DNA of 5,883 nt from positions 1 through 5,883 of the forward strand of contig JAMCQQ010000215.1 of NCBI GenBank assembly GCA_023379515.1, read 5' to 3'. Source of the DNA: Actinomycetota bacterium (lineage in GTDB: Bacteria; Actinomycetota; Humimicrobiia; Humimicrobiales; Humimicrobiaceae). Below are positions 1 through 5,883 of this stretch, piece by piece. The first letter of the stretch is position 1; every line of letters begins with the position of its first letter. Position numbers and translations under genes: made by a program. Below the pieces are notes generated by a model that did not search any database, was not told the origin of the DNA, and saw only the letters and a program-made list of their open reading frames with translations.

Positions 1-501
1 AGATTTTCACCGATAATGGAGTATGTAAGAAAATTTGCCGGTAAAGGAAAGCTCGTAATTGGAATATGCAACGGGTTTCAGATTTTACTTGAGCAAGGTA
101 TTCTTCCCGGTGCAATGCTGAGAAATAATACATTAAAATTCATATGCAAGTTTATTCATTCAAGAGTTGAAAACATCGGCACTCCCTTTACCCGCAATTT
201 GAAGAAAGGGCAGATCATTAAGATACCTATAAGACATAACGAAGGCAACTATTATATTAATGAAAAAGGGCTTGCCGCACTTGAAAAAAACAATCAGATT
301 ATTTTGAGATATTGCAGCAAAGATGGAGCGGTGAGCAGCGAGCACAATCCGAATGGCTCCGTTGGGAGCATAGCCGGAATATGCAACAAGGAGATGAACG
401 TTTTTGGTCTGATGCCGCATCCGGAAGCTTGTTGTGAAAATATTTTAGGCTCCATTGACGGGATAGGAATATTTGGTTCGATGATAAAAAGTATCACATG
501 A
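1..501 (+). CDS. purQ: Phosphoribosylformylglycinamidine synthase subunit PurQ (glutaminase), 5'-partial
   Basis: PurQ is the class I glutamine amidotransferase subunit of FGAM synthase. It hydrolyses glutamine and passes ammonia to PurL in the cytoplasm. The reading frame is open from base 1, reading RFSPIMEYV, so the ATG at 16 is internal and the true start lies upstream. The 166 residues present suggest that about 60 are missing from a family of roughly 225-235. The nucleophile elbow GICNGFQ carries the catalytic Cys (codon 67-69). The motif MPHPE near the C-terminus supplies the catalytic His (418-420) and Glu (424-426). HNEGNYY and NPNGS, typical PurQ segments, lie between them. HPE is followed by Ala-Cys-Cys where many PurQ proteins have Arg-Ala. 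The stop overlaps the purL start in an ATGA (498-501), which fits translational coupling of two subunits of one complex. Identification is firm. Confidence 0.95.
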   Translation, partial: RFSPIMEYVRKFAGKGKLVIGICNGFQILLEQGILPGAMLRNNTLKFICKFIHSRVENIGTPFTRNLKKGQIIKIPIRHNEGNYYINEKGLAALEKNNQIILRYCSKDGAVSSEHNPNGSVGSIAGICNKEMNVFGLMPHPEACCENILGSIDGIGIFGSMIKSIT

Positions 502-1790
502 ATATGAAAATGGATATAGAAAAGGAATATCAGAAACTTGGTTTAAATGCGGGTGAATTCGAAAAGATATGCAGATACCTGAGCAGGAAACCTAATTATC
601 TGGAACTCAGCATATATTCTGTCATGTGGTCCGAGCACTGCAGTTACAAAAGCTCAAGGGCGCTCCTGAAAAAATTTAAGACTTCAGGCAAATATGTTCT
701 TCAGGGACCTGGTGAAAATGCAGGGATTCTTGACATTGGTGATAACCAGGCTCTTGTTATGAAAATAGAATCTCATAACCACCCATCGGCAGTGGAACCT
801 TACCAGGGTGCCGCAACAGGAATTGGCGGCATCATAAGGGATATCTTTGCGATGGGCGCAAGGCCAATATGCAGTCTGAATTCACTTCGCTTCGGCAATC
901 TTGATTCAAACCCCCGTCAAAAATACTTATTTGAAAATGTTGTTAAGGGAATTGGCGGTTACGGCAACTGCATGGGAATACCAACAGTCGGCGGTGAAGT
1001 ATATTTTGACAGAATTTATGAAGGTAATCCGCTCGTGAACGCAATGACGGTGGGAATTGTTGAGAAAGGCAAGATTATAAAGTCAAAAGCCTTTGGAGAA
1101 GGCAATCTGCTGGTTCTTATCGGTTCAAGCACCGGGCGTGACGGGATCCATGGTGCAACTTTTGCATCCGATGAGCTTGACGAAAATTCAGAAGAAAGAA
1201 GGCCCAGCGTCCAGGTCGGTGACCCATTTGCGGAAAAGGTTGTCCTCGAAGTTTGCCTGGAGCTGCTTGATAAAAAATTGATATTGGGCCTGCAGGATAT
1301 GGGTGCCGCAGGCATTACCAGTTCATCTGTTGAAATGGCTAGCAAAGGTGAGGTGGGCCTGGATATTGACGTAAGTGCCGTGCCTCTGCGTGAACCGAGC
1401 ATGACCCCTTACGAAATAATGATATCTGAGTCCCAGGAAAGAATGCTCGCTCTTGTTGCGCCAGACACATATAAAAAAGTAAAGGAAGTCTGCAACAAAT
1501 GGAACACAAATTGTGAAGCAATCGGAAAGGTCACAAGCAGCGGTAATTTAAGGGTATTTTCCAAGGGAAAGCTTGAAGGAGAAATACCTGTTAAAACATT
1601 GACGGATCTTTCACCGGTTTATCACCATTCCTTCAGGAAACCTGATTATATTGAAACTGCAGGCAAAAATGCAATAACCGATTCTGAAATAAAAGCCATC
1701 CAGTCAAAACATTCTCTTGAAGAAATTTTTAAACTTATGATAGAGGCACCAAATATTTGCAGCAAAAAAATGGGTATGGGAACAATATGA
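498..1790 (+). CDS. purL: Phosphoribosylformylglycinamidine synthase PurL, N-terminal part (frame broken at 1764-1770)
   Basis: PurL is the synthetase subunit that uses ATP and PurQ-derived ammonia to turn FGAR into FGAM. This ORF holds the N-terminal linker and the first PurM-like half. Visible motifs are WSEHCSYKS with the conserved His47, ESHNHPS (Glu91, His93, His95), the GGEVY turn (165-169), QDMGAAGITSS (from 266) and SESQERML (from Glu311). Residues 1-424 fit PurL, but after SKK the frame runs into an unrelated MGMGTI and a TGA at 1788-1790. Removing one A from the A7 run at 1764-1770 gives SKKWVWEQYDHMVQ and continues into the next ORF, for a 741-residue protein close to the roughly 740 of B. 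subtilis PurL. The start at 498 is chosen for its ATGA overlap with purQ. In-frame ATGs at 504 and 510 are alternatives, and no strong Shine-Dalgarno precedes any of them. Function is certain; whether the gene is intact in the living cell is not. Confidence 0.93.
   Translation: MNMKMDIEKEYQKLGLNAGEFEKICRYLSRKPNYLELSIYSVMWSEHCSYKSSRALLKKFKTSGKYVLQGPGENAGILDIGDNQALVMKIESHNHPSAVEPYQGAATGIGGIIRDIFAMGARPICSLNSLRFGNLDSNPRQKYLFENVVKGIGGYGNCMGIPTVGGEVYFDRIYEGNPLVNAMTVGIVEKGKIIKSKAFGEGNLLVLIGSSTGRDGIHGATFASDELDENSEERRPSVQVGDPFAEKVVLEVCLELLDKKLILGLQDMGAAGITSSSVEMASKGEVGLDIDVSAVPLREPSMTPYEIMISESQERMLALVAPDTYKKVKEVCNKWNTNCEAIGKVTSSGNLRVFSKGKLEGEIPVKTLTDLSPVYHHSFRKPDYIETAGKNAITDSEIKAIQSKHSLEEIFKLMIEAPNICSKKMGMGTI
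1764..1770 (+). other. Frame break at an A7 homopolymer inside purL
   Basis: Seven consecutive A follow AGC (Ser422). Read as AGC-AAA-AAA-TGG with six A, the protein continues Lys-Lys-Trp-Val-Trp-Glu-Gln-Tyr-Asp-His-Met-Val-Gln, which fits the conserved PurL segment at the start of the second half. With seven A the frame moves to a TGA at 1788-1790. PurL homology therefore lies in one frame before the run and in the +1 frame after it. The sequence alone cannot say whether this is a read or assembly error, a true single-base insertion, or a site of polymerase slippage or ribosomal frameshifting. Confidence 0.92.
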
Positions 1791-1794
1791 TCAT

Positions 1795-2724
1795 ATGGTT
1801 CAGACAAATACTGTGGTGCATCCCGGACAGGACAGTGCGGTTATAAGGATCAAAGGCACAGGTAAGGCTATTGCTTTTTCATCAGACGGAAATGGCAGAT
1901 ATTGCTACTTGGATCCATATATGGGCGGAATAATCGCAATTGCGGAATCTGCAAGAAATCTTGTATGCTGCGGTGCAGTTCCTATCGGGATAACTGATTG
2001 CCTTAATTTTGGCACCCCTGAAAAACCTGAAATTTTCTGGCAGTTCAAGAATTGCATCGATGGAATGTGCCAGGCTTGCAATGTGCTGGATATACCAATA
2101 GTTAGCGGTAATGTCAGTTTTTACAATGAAAGTTTCGGTAATCCTATTTATCCCACTCCGGTTTCTGCGGCTGCGGGCCTAATAGAAAAACTTGACCATA
2201 TTACGACAATGGATTTTAAGGATAACGGAGATACCATCGTGCTGCTGGGTGAAAATAAGGATCACATGGGCGGAAGCGAATTCATGAATTTATTTCTGGA
2301 CAGGGTAGGGGGACAATGTCCGGAACTCGACCTTGATCTTGAAAAAAGACTTCAAAGCTTATGTCTTGAATTAATAAGGAAGGAAATTATAAGGTCCGCT
2401 CATGATAGTTCAGTTGGCGGGCTTGGGATATGTATTTTAAAAAGTGCAATCATGGGCAGCATAGGTGCAGATATCGAGTTGGATTTAATCAGAGGCAGCA
2501 TTATCAGGACTTTGTTTAATGAGAGCCAGTCAAGAATAGTGGTATCGGTGGGGAAAAATAAATTAAAAGATTTGGTAAAGTTATGTAAAAAATTTACGGT
2601 ACCATTTGTGCAGTTGGGAACTGTTGGCGGTGACGTCCTGAAGATTAATGGACAGAGTTGCATAAAGATAAAAGAAGCTCAAAATATTTATGACAGTTCA
2701 ATGGAAAAAAAGATGTCTCTATAG
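1795..2724 (+). CDS. purL: Phosphoribosylformylglycinamidine synthase PurL, C-terminal part
   Basis: This is the second PurM-like half of FGAM synthase. PurL is an internal duplication of an AIR-synthetase-type fold, and this ORF holds the second copy. Numbered as the repaired 741-residue protein, it shows GNGRYCYLDPYMGG (from 464), SGNVSFYNES (Gly537 onward), AHDSSVGGLG (His635, Asp636) and FNESQSRIVV (Asn674, Glu675). PurL sequence actually starts upstream of the first ATG: codons from TGG 1771 in this frame encode WVWEQYDH, which fits the family. The ATG at 1795 is therefore most likely an internal Met and not the native start. It lies four bases after the TGA of the first ORF, with no convincing Shine-Dalgarno, so reinitiation to give a separate subunit is possible but unproven. 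It is followed by the only intergenic gap in the window. Confidence 0.92.
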   Translation: MVQTNTVVHPGQDSAVIRIKGTGKAIAFSSDGNGRYCYLDPYMGGIIAIAESARNLVCCGAVPIGITDCLNFGTPEKPEIFWQFKNCIDGMCQACNVLDIPIVSGNVSFYNESFGNPIYPTPVSAAAGLIEKLDHITTMDFKDNGDTIVLLGENKDHMGGSEFMNLFLDRVGGQCPELDLDLEKRLQSLCLELIRKEIIRSAHDSSVGGLGICILKSAIMGSIGADIELDLIRGSIIRTLFNESQSRIVVSVGKNKLKDLVKLCKKFTVPFVQLGTVGGDVLKINGQSCIKIKEAQNIYDSSMEKKMSL

Positions 2725-2805
2725 AAATTCAGAGGAAAATTGCCTTGCGGGCATAGCTTTCAATTTATTTTAGGTTTCTATTTGTTATAATTAATTTGGT
2801 AAAAA
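2725..2805. other. 81-nt purL-purF intergenic spacer
   Basis: This is the only gap between genes here; all other junctions overlap. It is A/T-rich in its second half. It contains one perfect TATAAT and a very weak TGCC/GGCA hairpin (2741-2753) that has no U-tract directly after it, so no terminator is supported. No purine-repressor-like palindrome or riboswitch-like structure was seen. The gap most likely reflects relaxed spacing inside one operon. Confidence 0.5.
2786..2791 (+). promoter_or_regulatory. Possible -10 element (TATAAT) upstream of purF
   Basis: A perfect TATAAT consensus hexamer lies 14 nt before the purF ATG. No good TTGACA-like -35 sits 16-18 nt upstream; the best candidates are A/T-rich hexamers around 2763-2770. 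A transcript starting about 7 nt downstream would have a leader of only a few bases. In A/T-rich DNA this hexamer can occur by chance, so an internal promoter is a weak inference. Confidence 0.2.
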
Positions 2806-4275
2806 ATGATGATAAAAATTAAATTCGAAAAAACCTATGTCAAGCTGGGTGAAAAATGCGGTGTTTTTGGAATTTATTCTGCAAATGAAAATGTAGCAGA
2901 ATTTATTTTTTATGGACTTCAGGCACTTCGACACAGGGGACAGGAAAGTGCAGGTATTGCGGTATCCGATGGAGAGAATATTCTGGTATTTAAGGATCTT
3001 GGGTTGGTTTCACAAGTTTTTTCCGAACAGAATCTGGCTCCTCTGGTGGGAAGCATTGGGATAGGACATACCCGATACTCCACTACCGGAAGAAACATCT
3101 GGAAAAATTCTCAGCCATTATACAGAATGTTCAGAGATGAAGTTTTTGCAATTGCACACAATGGGAACCTGACAAATACCGAAGAACTTCGAAGGGAGCA
3201 AATGAAAAGAGGCATAAGATTTGAAACTACTACGGATACGGAAGTTATTGCTTCACTTATAGAAAGTTCTGAAAAGGATAATATGGAGGATGCAATAAAG
3301 GAAGCAGTGGGTAAGATTAAAGGCTCTTACTCACTGGTGATTTTATCAAAAGATAAACTATTCGCAATCAGGGATCCCCATGGATTCAGACCGATGGTTC
3401 TGGGAAACAGAGAAGGCGCGCATATTATTGCTTCAGAGACGTGTGCGCTCGATATAATAGATGCTCAATTTATAAGAGAAGTTGACCCGGGTGAAATTAT
3501 AATCATAGATAAAAACGGCCTGCGTTCCCAGATGATGCTTCCTGTTGACAGAGTGTCGATGTGCGTTTTTGAGCTTATTTATTTTTCCAGGCCAGACAGT
3601 TATTTATACAATAAAAATATTTTTGAGATAAGGCACAAAATGGGCCAGGAACTTGCAAAAGAATGTCCCGTTGAAGCTGATATGGTTATATCGGTACCGG
3701 ATTCCGGAACTCCTGCGGCAATAGGATATTCGGCAGCTTCAAAAATACCTTATGGCGAAGGTCTCATAAAAAACAGATATATCGGAAGGACATTTATTCA
3801 GCCGACTCAGGAAATCAGGGAGATTGGAGTAAAATTAAAATTAAATCCCTTAAGAGATGTAATAAAAGGTAAGAGACTTGTAGTTATCGATGATTCGATA
3901 GTAAGAGGGAATACATCCAGGAAGGTAGTGAAAATGCTTTACCTGGCAGGGGCCAAAGAAATACATATGAGAATAAGTTCCCCGCCGCTTCTGCATCCTT
4001 GTTATTACGGCATCGATATGGCAACCAAAAAAGAATTTCTTGCCAATCACAGAACACTTGAAGATATTAGAAAATATTTGAATGTAGACAGTCTGAAGTA
4101 CCTTTCAATTGACGGTCTTGTCAGGGCAATCGGGGAACCGAAAGATAAGTTTTGTTTTGCATGCTTTAACGCTGATTATCCGGTTCCAATTCCTGAAAAT
4201 CTCCAGAAGGATAAATATTTTATGGAAAATACCGATTATGAAAACGAAGCGGAAGTATCCTTAAATGCCAAATGA
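2806..4275 (+). CDS. purF: Amidophosphoribosyltransferase PurF (4Fe-4S type, with propeptide)
   Basis: PurF catalyses the first committed step, PRPP plus glutamine to 5-phosphoribosylamine, in the cytoplasm. The 489 residues comprise an N-terminal Ntn glutaminase domain and a C-terminal phosphoribosyltransferase domain. A 17-residue propeptide precedes Cys18 in EKCGVFGI, the expected N-terminal nucleophile after self-cleavage. RHRGQES (42-48) and HNGNLTN (118-124) mark the glutamine site. The PRPP loop is VVIDDSIVRGNTS, with Asp362 and Asp363. Four cysteines match the B. subtilis iron-sulfur ligands: Cys253 (SMCVFEL), Cys399 (HPCYYGI), Cys450 and Cys453 (CFAC). The first two fall exactly at mature positions 236 and 382. 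An in-frame TAA at 2800-2802 restricts the start to the ATG at 2806 or the one at 2809. No clear Shine-Dalgarno is present. The C-terminus overlaps purM by 11 nt. Identification is very secure. Confidence 0.97.
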   Translation: MMIKIKFEKTYVKLGEKCGVFGIYSANENVAEFIFYGLQALRHRGQESAGIAVSDGENILVFKDLGLVSQVFSEQNLAPLVGSIGIGHTRYSTTGRNIWKNSQPLYRMFRDEVFAIAHNGNLTNTEELRREQMKRGIRFETTTDTEVIASLIESSEKDNMEDAIKEAVGKIKGSYSLVILSKDKLFAIRDPHGFRPMVLGNREGAHIIASETCALDIIDAQFIREVDPGEIIIIDKNGLRSQMMLPVDRVSMCVFELIYFSRPDSYLYNKNIFEIRHKMGQELAKECPVEADMVISVPDSGTPAAIGYSAASKIPYGEGLIKNRYIGRTFIQPTQEIREIGVKLKLNPLRDVIKGKRLVVIDDSIVRGNTSRKVVKMLYLAGAKEIHMRISSPPLLHPCYYGIDMATKKEFLANHRTLEDIRKYLNVDSLKYLSIDGLVRAIGEPKDKFCFACFNADYPVPIPENLQKDKYFMENTDYENEAEVSLNAK

Positions 4276-5344
4276 TAAAAAAAAGCAGTTTACTTATAAG
4301 GATTCAGGAGTAAACCTTGGTAAGGCAGGCAAGGCGATAGAGCTTATTAAAAAACCGGTTACTTCCACTTTTTCCAAAAATGTTCTAAATGACCTGACAT
4401 CGTATGCAGGTCTTTTTTCTTTTGACAGCAAGAAATATAAAGAACCGGTTCTGGTATCATCGACTGACGGGGTTGGGACAAAGCTGCTGTTGGCAAAAGA
4501 AGTAAATAATTTTTCGGGTATTGGCCAGGATCTGGTTGGCATGTGCATAAATGATATTCTTTGCTGCGGGGCAATGCCGTTATTCTTTTTGGATTATATT
4601 GCCTGCGGACGGCTGAATCCTGAAAAGGTTAAAATAATTGTAGAATCAATAGCCAAAAGCTGCCGCGAATGCAGGACCGCTCTGATAGGCGGAGAAATTG
4701 CAGAGATGCCAGATATATACAGTAAAGACGATATAGACCTTGCGGGCTTTGTTGTGGGTGTTGTCGAAAAAGCCAGTGTCATAAATCCAGGCATGGTAAG
4801 GAAGAATGATATTATTGTCGGCTTGTCATCTTCAGGAGTTCACAGCAACGGTTTTTCACTTATAAGAAAAATCATTGCCGATAAAAAAATAAAACTGAGC
4901 CAAAGAATTGATAAGCAGAGCGGGGAAGCGGCAAAACAAAAACATGGCAGCATAACTCTGGCAGACGAGCTGCTTATTCCTACAAAACTATATTTTGCGG
5001 TAATAAGCAAGCTGCTTGAAAGAAAGATTGGTTTGCATGGCATAGCCCATATAACAGGCGGCGGTTTTTATGAAAACATAAACAGAATCATACCGCAAAA
5101 TCTGAATGCAGCAATCAATATCGGAAGCTGGGAAATCCCCGGTATTTTTAATTTTCTAAAAAATGCAGGCAGCATAAGTAAAAATGAGATCTTCAGGGTA
5201 TTTAATATGGGAATAGGGATGATTTTGATAATTGATCCTGCTGATTATGAAAAGGTAAAAAAAGTATCTTCACTTGAAGGTGAGGAGATATCCAAAATAG
5301 GTATTGTGACCGAAGGGAACGGAGGAGTAGTTATAAATGGCTGA
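4265..5344 (+). CDS. purM: Phosphoribosylformylglycinamidine cyclo-ligase PurM (AIR synthetase)
   Basis: PurM uses ATP to close the imidazole ring, converting FGAM, the PurL product, to AIR. Its 359 residues are slightly longer than the usual 340-350. Motifs in order are YKDSGVNLGKAG near the N-terminus, SSTDGVGTK (Asp68, Gly69-Lys73) of the ATP-binding region, IGQDLVGMCINDILCCGA, GGEIAEMP (142-149), SSGVHSNG (His193, Asn195) and HITGGGF (262-268), then FNMGIGM near the end. These are the classic AIRS signatures. The chosen ATG lies 11 nt inside the end of purF, with a weak GGAAG upstream around 4251. A second ATG at 4272, forming ATGA with the purF stop, is in another frame, separated from the purM frame by an A8 run at 4277-4284, so the first few residues are less certain than the rest. 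The 3' end overlaps purN by 8 nt. Function is certain. Confidence 0.97.
   Translation: MPNDKKKQFTYKDSGVNLGKAGKAIELIKKPVTSTFSKNVLNDLTSYAGLFSFDSKKYKEPVLVSSTDGVGTKLLLAKEVNNFSGIGQDLVGMCINDILCCGAMPLFFLDYIACGRLNPEKVKIIVESIAKSCRECRTALIGGEIAEMPDIYSKDDIDLAGFVVGVVEKASVINPGMVRKNDIIVGLSSSGVHSNGFSLIRKIIADKKIKLSQRIDKQSGEAAKQKHGSITLADELLIPTKLYFAVISKLLERKIGLHGIAHITGGGFYENINRIIPQNLNAAINIGSWEIPGIFNFLKNAGSISKNEIFRVFNMGIGMILIIDPADYEKVKKVSSLEGEEISKIGIVTEGNGGVVING
5321..5327 (+). promoter_or_regulatory. Ribosome binding site of purN
   Basis: GGAGGAG lies 9 nt before the ATG at 5337, inside the last codons of purM. It is the clearest Shine-Dalgarno in the window and supports that start for purN. The upstream junctions (purQ-purL, purL-purF, purF-purM) have much weaker sites and may depend more on coupling to the preceding gene. 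Confidence 0.8.
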
Positions 5345-5883
5345 TAAGAAGAGAATTGCAGTTTTGGCTTCAGGTTTCGGTTCAAATCTCCAGGCTATAA
5401 TTGATCAATCACAAAATTTAAATATTAATGGTGAAATTGTCCTGGTTTTCAGCAACAATGAAAATGCTTATGCTCTTGAAAGAGCGAAAAAACACAGTAT
5501 AAAATCAGTCAATTTCAATCCAAGGCAATTTGAAAGCAGGCAGAAGTATGATGAAGAGTTGCTTGCATTGTTGAAAAATGAAAAAATCGACCTTATTATA
5601 ATGGCCGGCTATCTGCTTCTTATAGGGCCGGAGATAATAAAAGAATTTCCCAGAAAGATCATAAACATTCATCCTGCCTTGCTTCCTTCATTTAAGGGAA
5701 TACATGGCATAAGATATGCTTTTGATTATGGTGTTAAAGTTACAGGAGTAACGGTCCATTTTGTGGAGGAAGAATTGGATGCCGGACCGATCATAAGCCA
5801 GGAGGCCGTAATTGTTGCAGAAGAGGACACGGTAGAGACACTTGAAGAAAAAATTCACAAAATAGAGCATAAAATTTATCCTC
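5337..5883 (+). CDS. purN: Phosphoribosylglycinamide formyltransferase PurN, 3'-partial
   Basis: PurN transfers a formyl group from 10-formyltetrahydrofolate to GAR, giving FGAR, the substrate of PurQL. The frame is open to the window edge: 182 complete codons of a family of about 190-215, so only a short C-terminal piece is missing. The N-terminus MADKKRIAVLASGFGSNLQAII is the typical phosphate-binding start; this loop often has Asn or another polar residue where Phe14 sits. The catalytic triad is present: Asn110 and His112 in NIHPALLPSFKG and Asp148 in ELDAGPI. MAGYLLLIGPEII matches the folate-site region. The C-terminal KIEHKIYP corresponds to the closing helix QxxEHxIYP of the family. The start at 5337 is supported by a GGAGGAG 9 nt upstream and an 8-nt overlap with purM. 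purH and purD would be plausible next genes, but they are not visible. Confidence 0.96.
   Translation, partial: MADKKRIAVLASGFGSNLQAIIDQSQNLNINGEIVLVFSNNENAYALERAKKHSIKSVNFNPRQFESRQKYDEELLALLKNEKIDLIIMAGYLLLIGPEIIKEFPRKIINIHPALLPSFKGIHGIRYAFDYGVKVTGVTVHFVEEELDAGPIISQEAVIVAEEDTVETLEEKIHKIEHKIYP

Noticed and set aside
160..497. Minus-strand ORFs antisense to purQ
   Set aside because: They overlap each other and the strongly supported purQ frame, with no domain of their own.
1093..1281. Small + strand ORF of 62 codons within purL in another frame
   Set aside because: It lies wholly inside conserved PurL sequence and resembles no known protein.
1016..1402. Minus-strand ORF of 128 codons inside purL
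   Set aside because: It is antisense to a region with clear PurL motifs, is rich in Ser/Pro/Thr as expected of complemented coding sequence, and has no recognisable domain or RBS.
2741..2753. TGCC-ttgcg-GGCA hairpin after purL, considered as a terminator
   Set aside because: The stem is only four base pairs and no T-tract follows directly. The downstream genes belong to the same pathway and strand.
4294..5043. Several minus-strand ORFs of 66-84 codons antisense to purM
   Set aside because: They are shadows of the purM coding frame. PurM signatures span the whole region on the + strand.
5688..5870. Minus-strand ORF of 60 codons near the right edge
   Set aside because: It is antisense to purN, including the stretch carrying catalytic Asp148 and following the NIHPALLP motif. 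Its hydrophobic look is a by-product of A/T-rich coding sequence.

Overview
The window is one stretch of a de novo purine biosynthesis operon, with every gene on the + strand: purQ (5' end missing), purL, purF, purM and purN (3' end missing). Coding sequence covers it from base 1 to base 5883. The only real intergenic gap is the 81 nt between purL and purF. No RNA gene, mobile element, CRISPR array, phage gene or exotic system is visible.

Organism: the sequence is A/T-leaning, with frequent ATA (Ile) and AGA/AGG (Arg) codons and many poly(A) tracts. PurL is the small, roughly 740-residue type that works with separate PurQ and PurS subunits, and PurF is the iron-sulfur type with a propeptide, as in Bacillus subtilis. 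The gene order Q-L-F-M-N matches the B. subtilis pur operon. This suggests a low-GC bacterium, Firmicutes-like or from a candidate phylum. An anaerobic lifestyle is possible, but I cannot assign a taxon.

Layout: purQ (1-501) overlaps purL by 4 nt in an ATGA. purL (498-2724) is interrupted: an A7 run at 1764-1770 puts the reading frame out by one base, giving a 430-codon ORF that ends at 1790 and a second ORF whose first ATG is at 1795. Dropping one A restores a continuous PurL of 741 residues with its family motif at the junction. After the short gap come purF (2806-4275), purM (4265-5344, 11-nt overlap with purF) and purN (5337 to beyond the edge, 8-nt overlap with purM).

Pathway: PurF makes phosphoribosylamine from PRPP and glutamine. 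GAR synthetase (PurD, not in the window) converts it to GAR. PurN formylates GAR to FGAR. PurQ supplies ammonia to PurL, which converts FGAR to FGAM. PurM closes the imidazole ring to give AIR. The window therefore encodes steps 1, 3, 4 and 5 of the pathway, apart from PurS, which I would expect just upstream of purQ.

The one observation that deserves a second look is the purL frame break: a sequencing or assembly error, a real mutation, a slippage-rescued gene, or (less likely) a two-polypeptide PurL.
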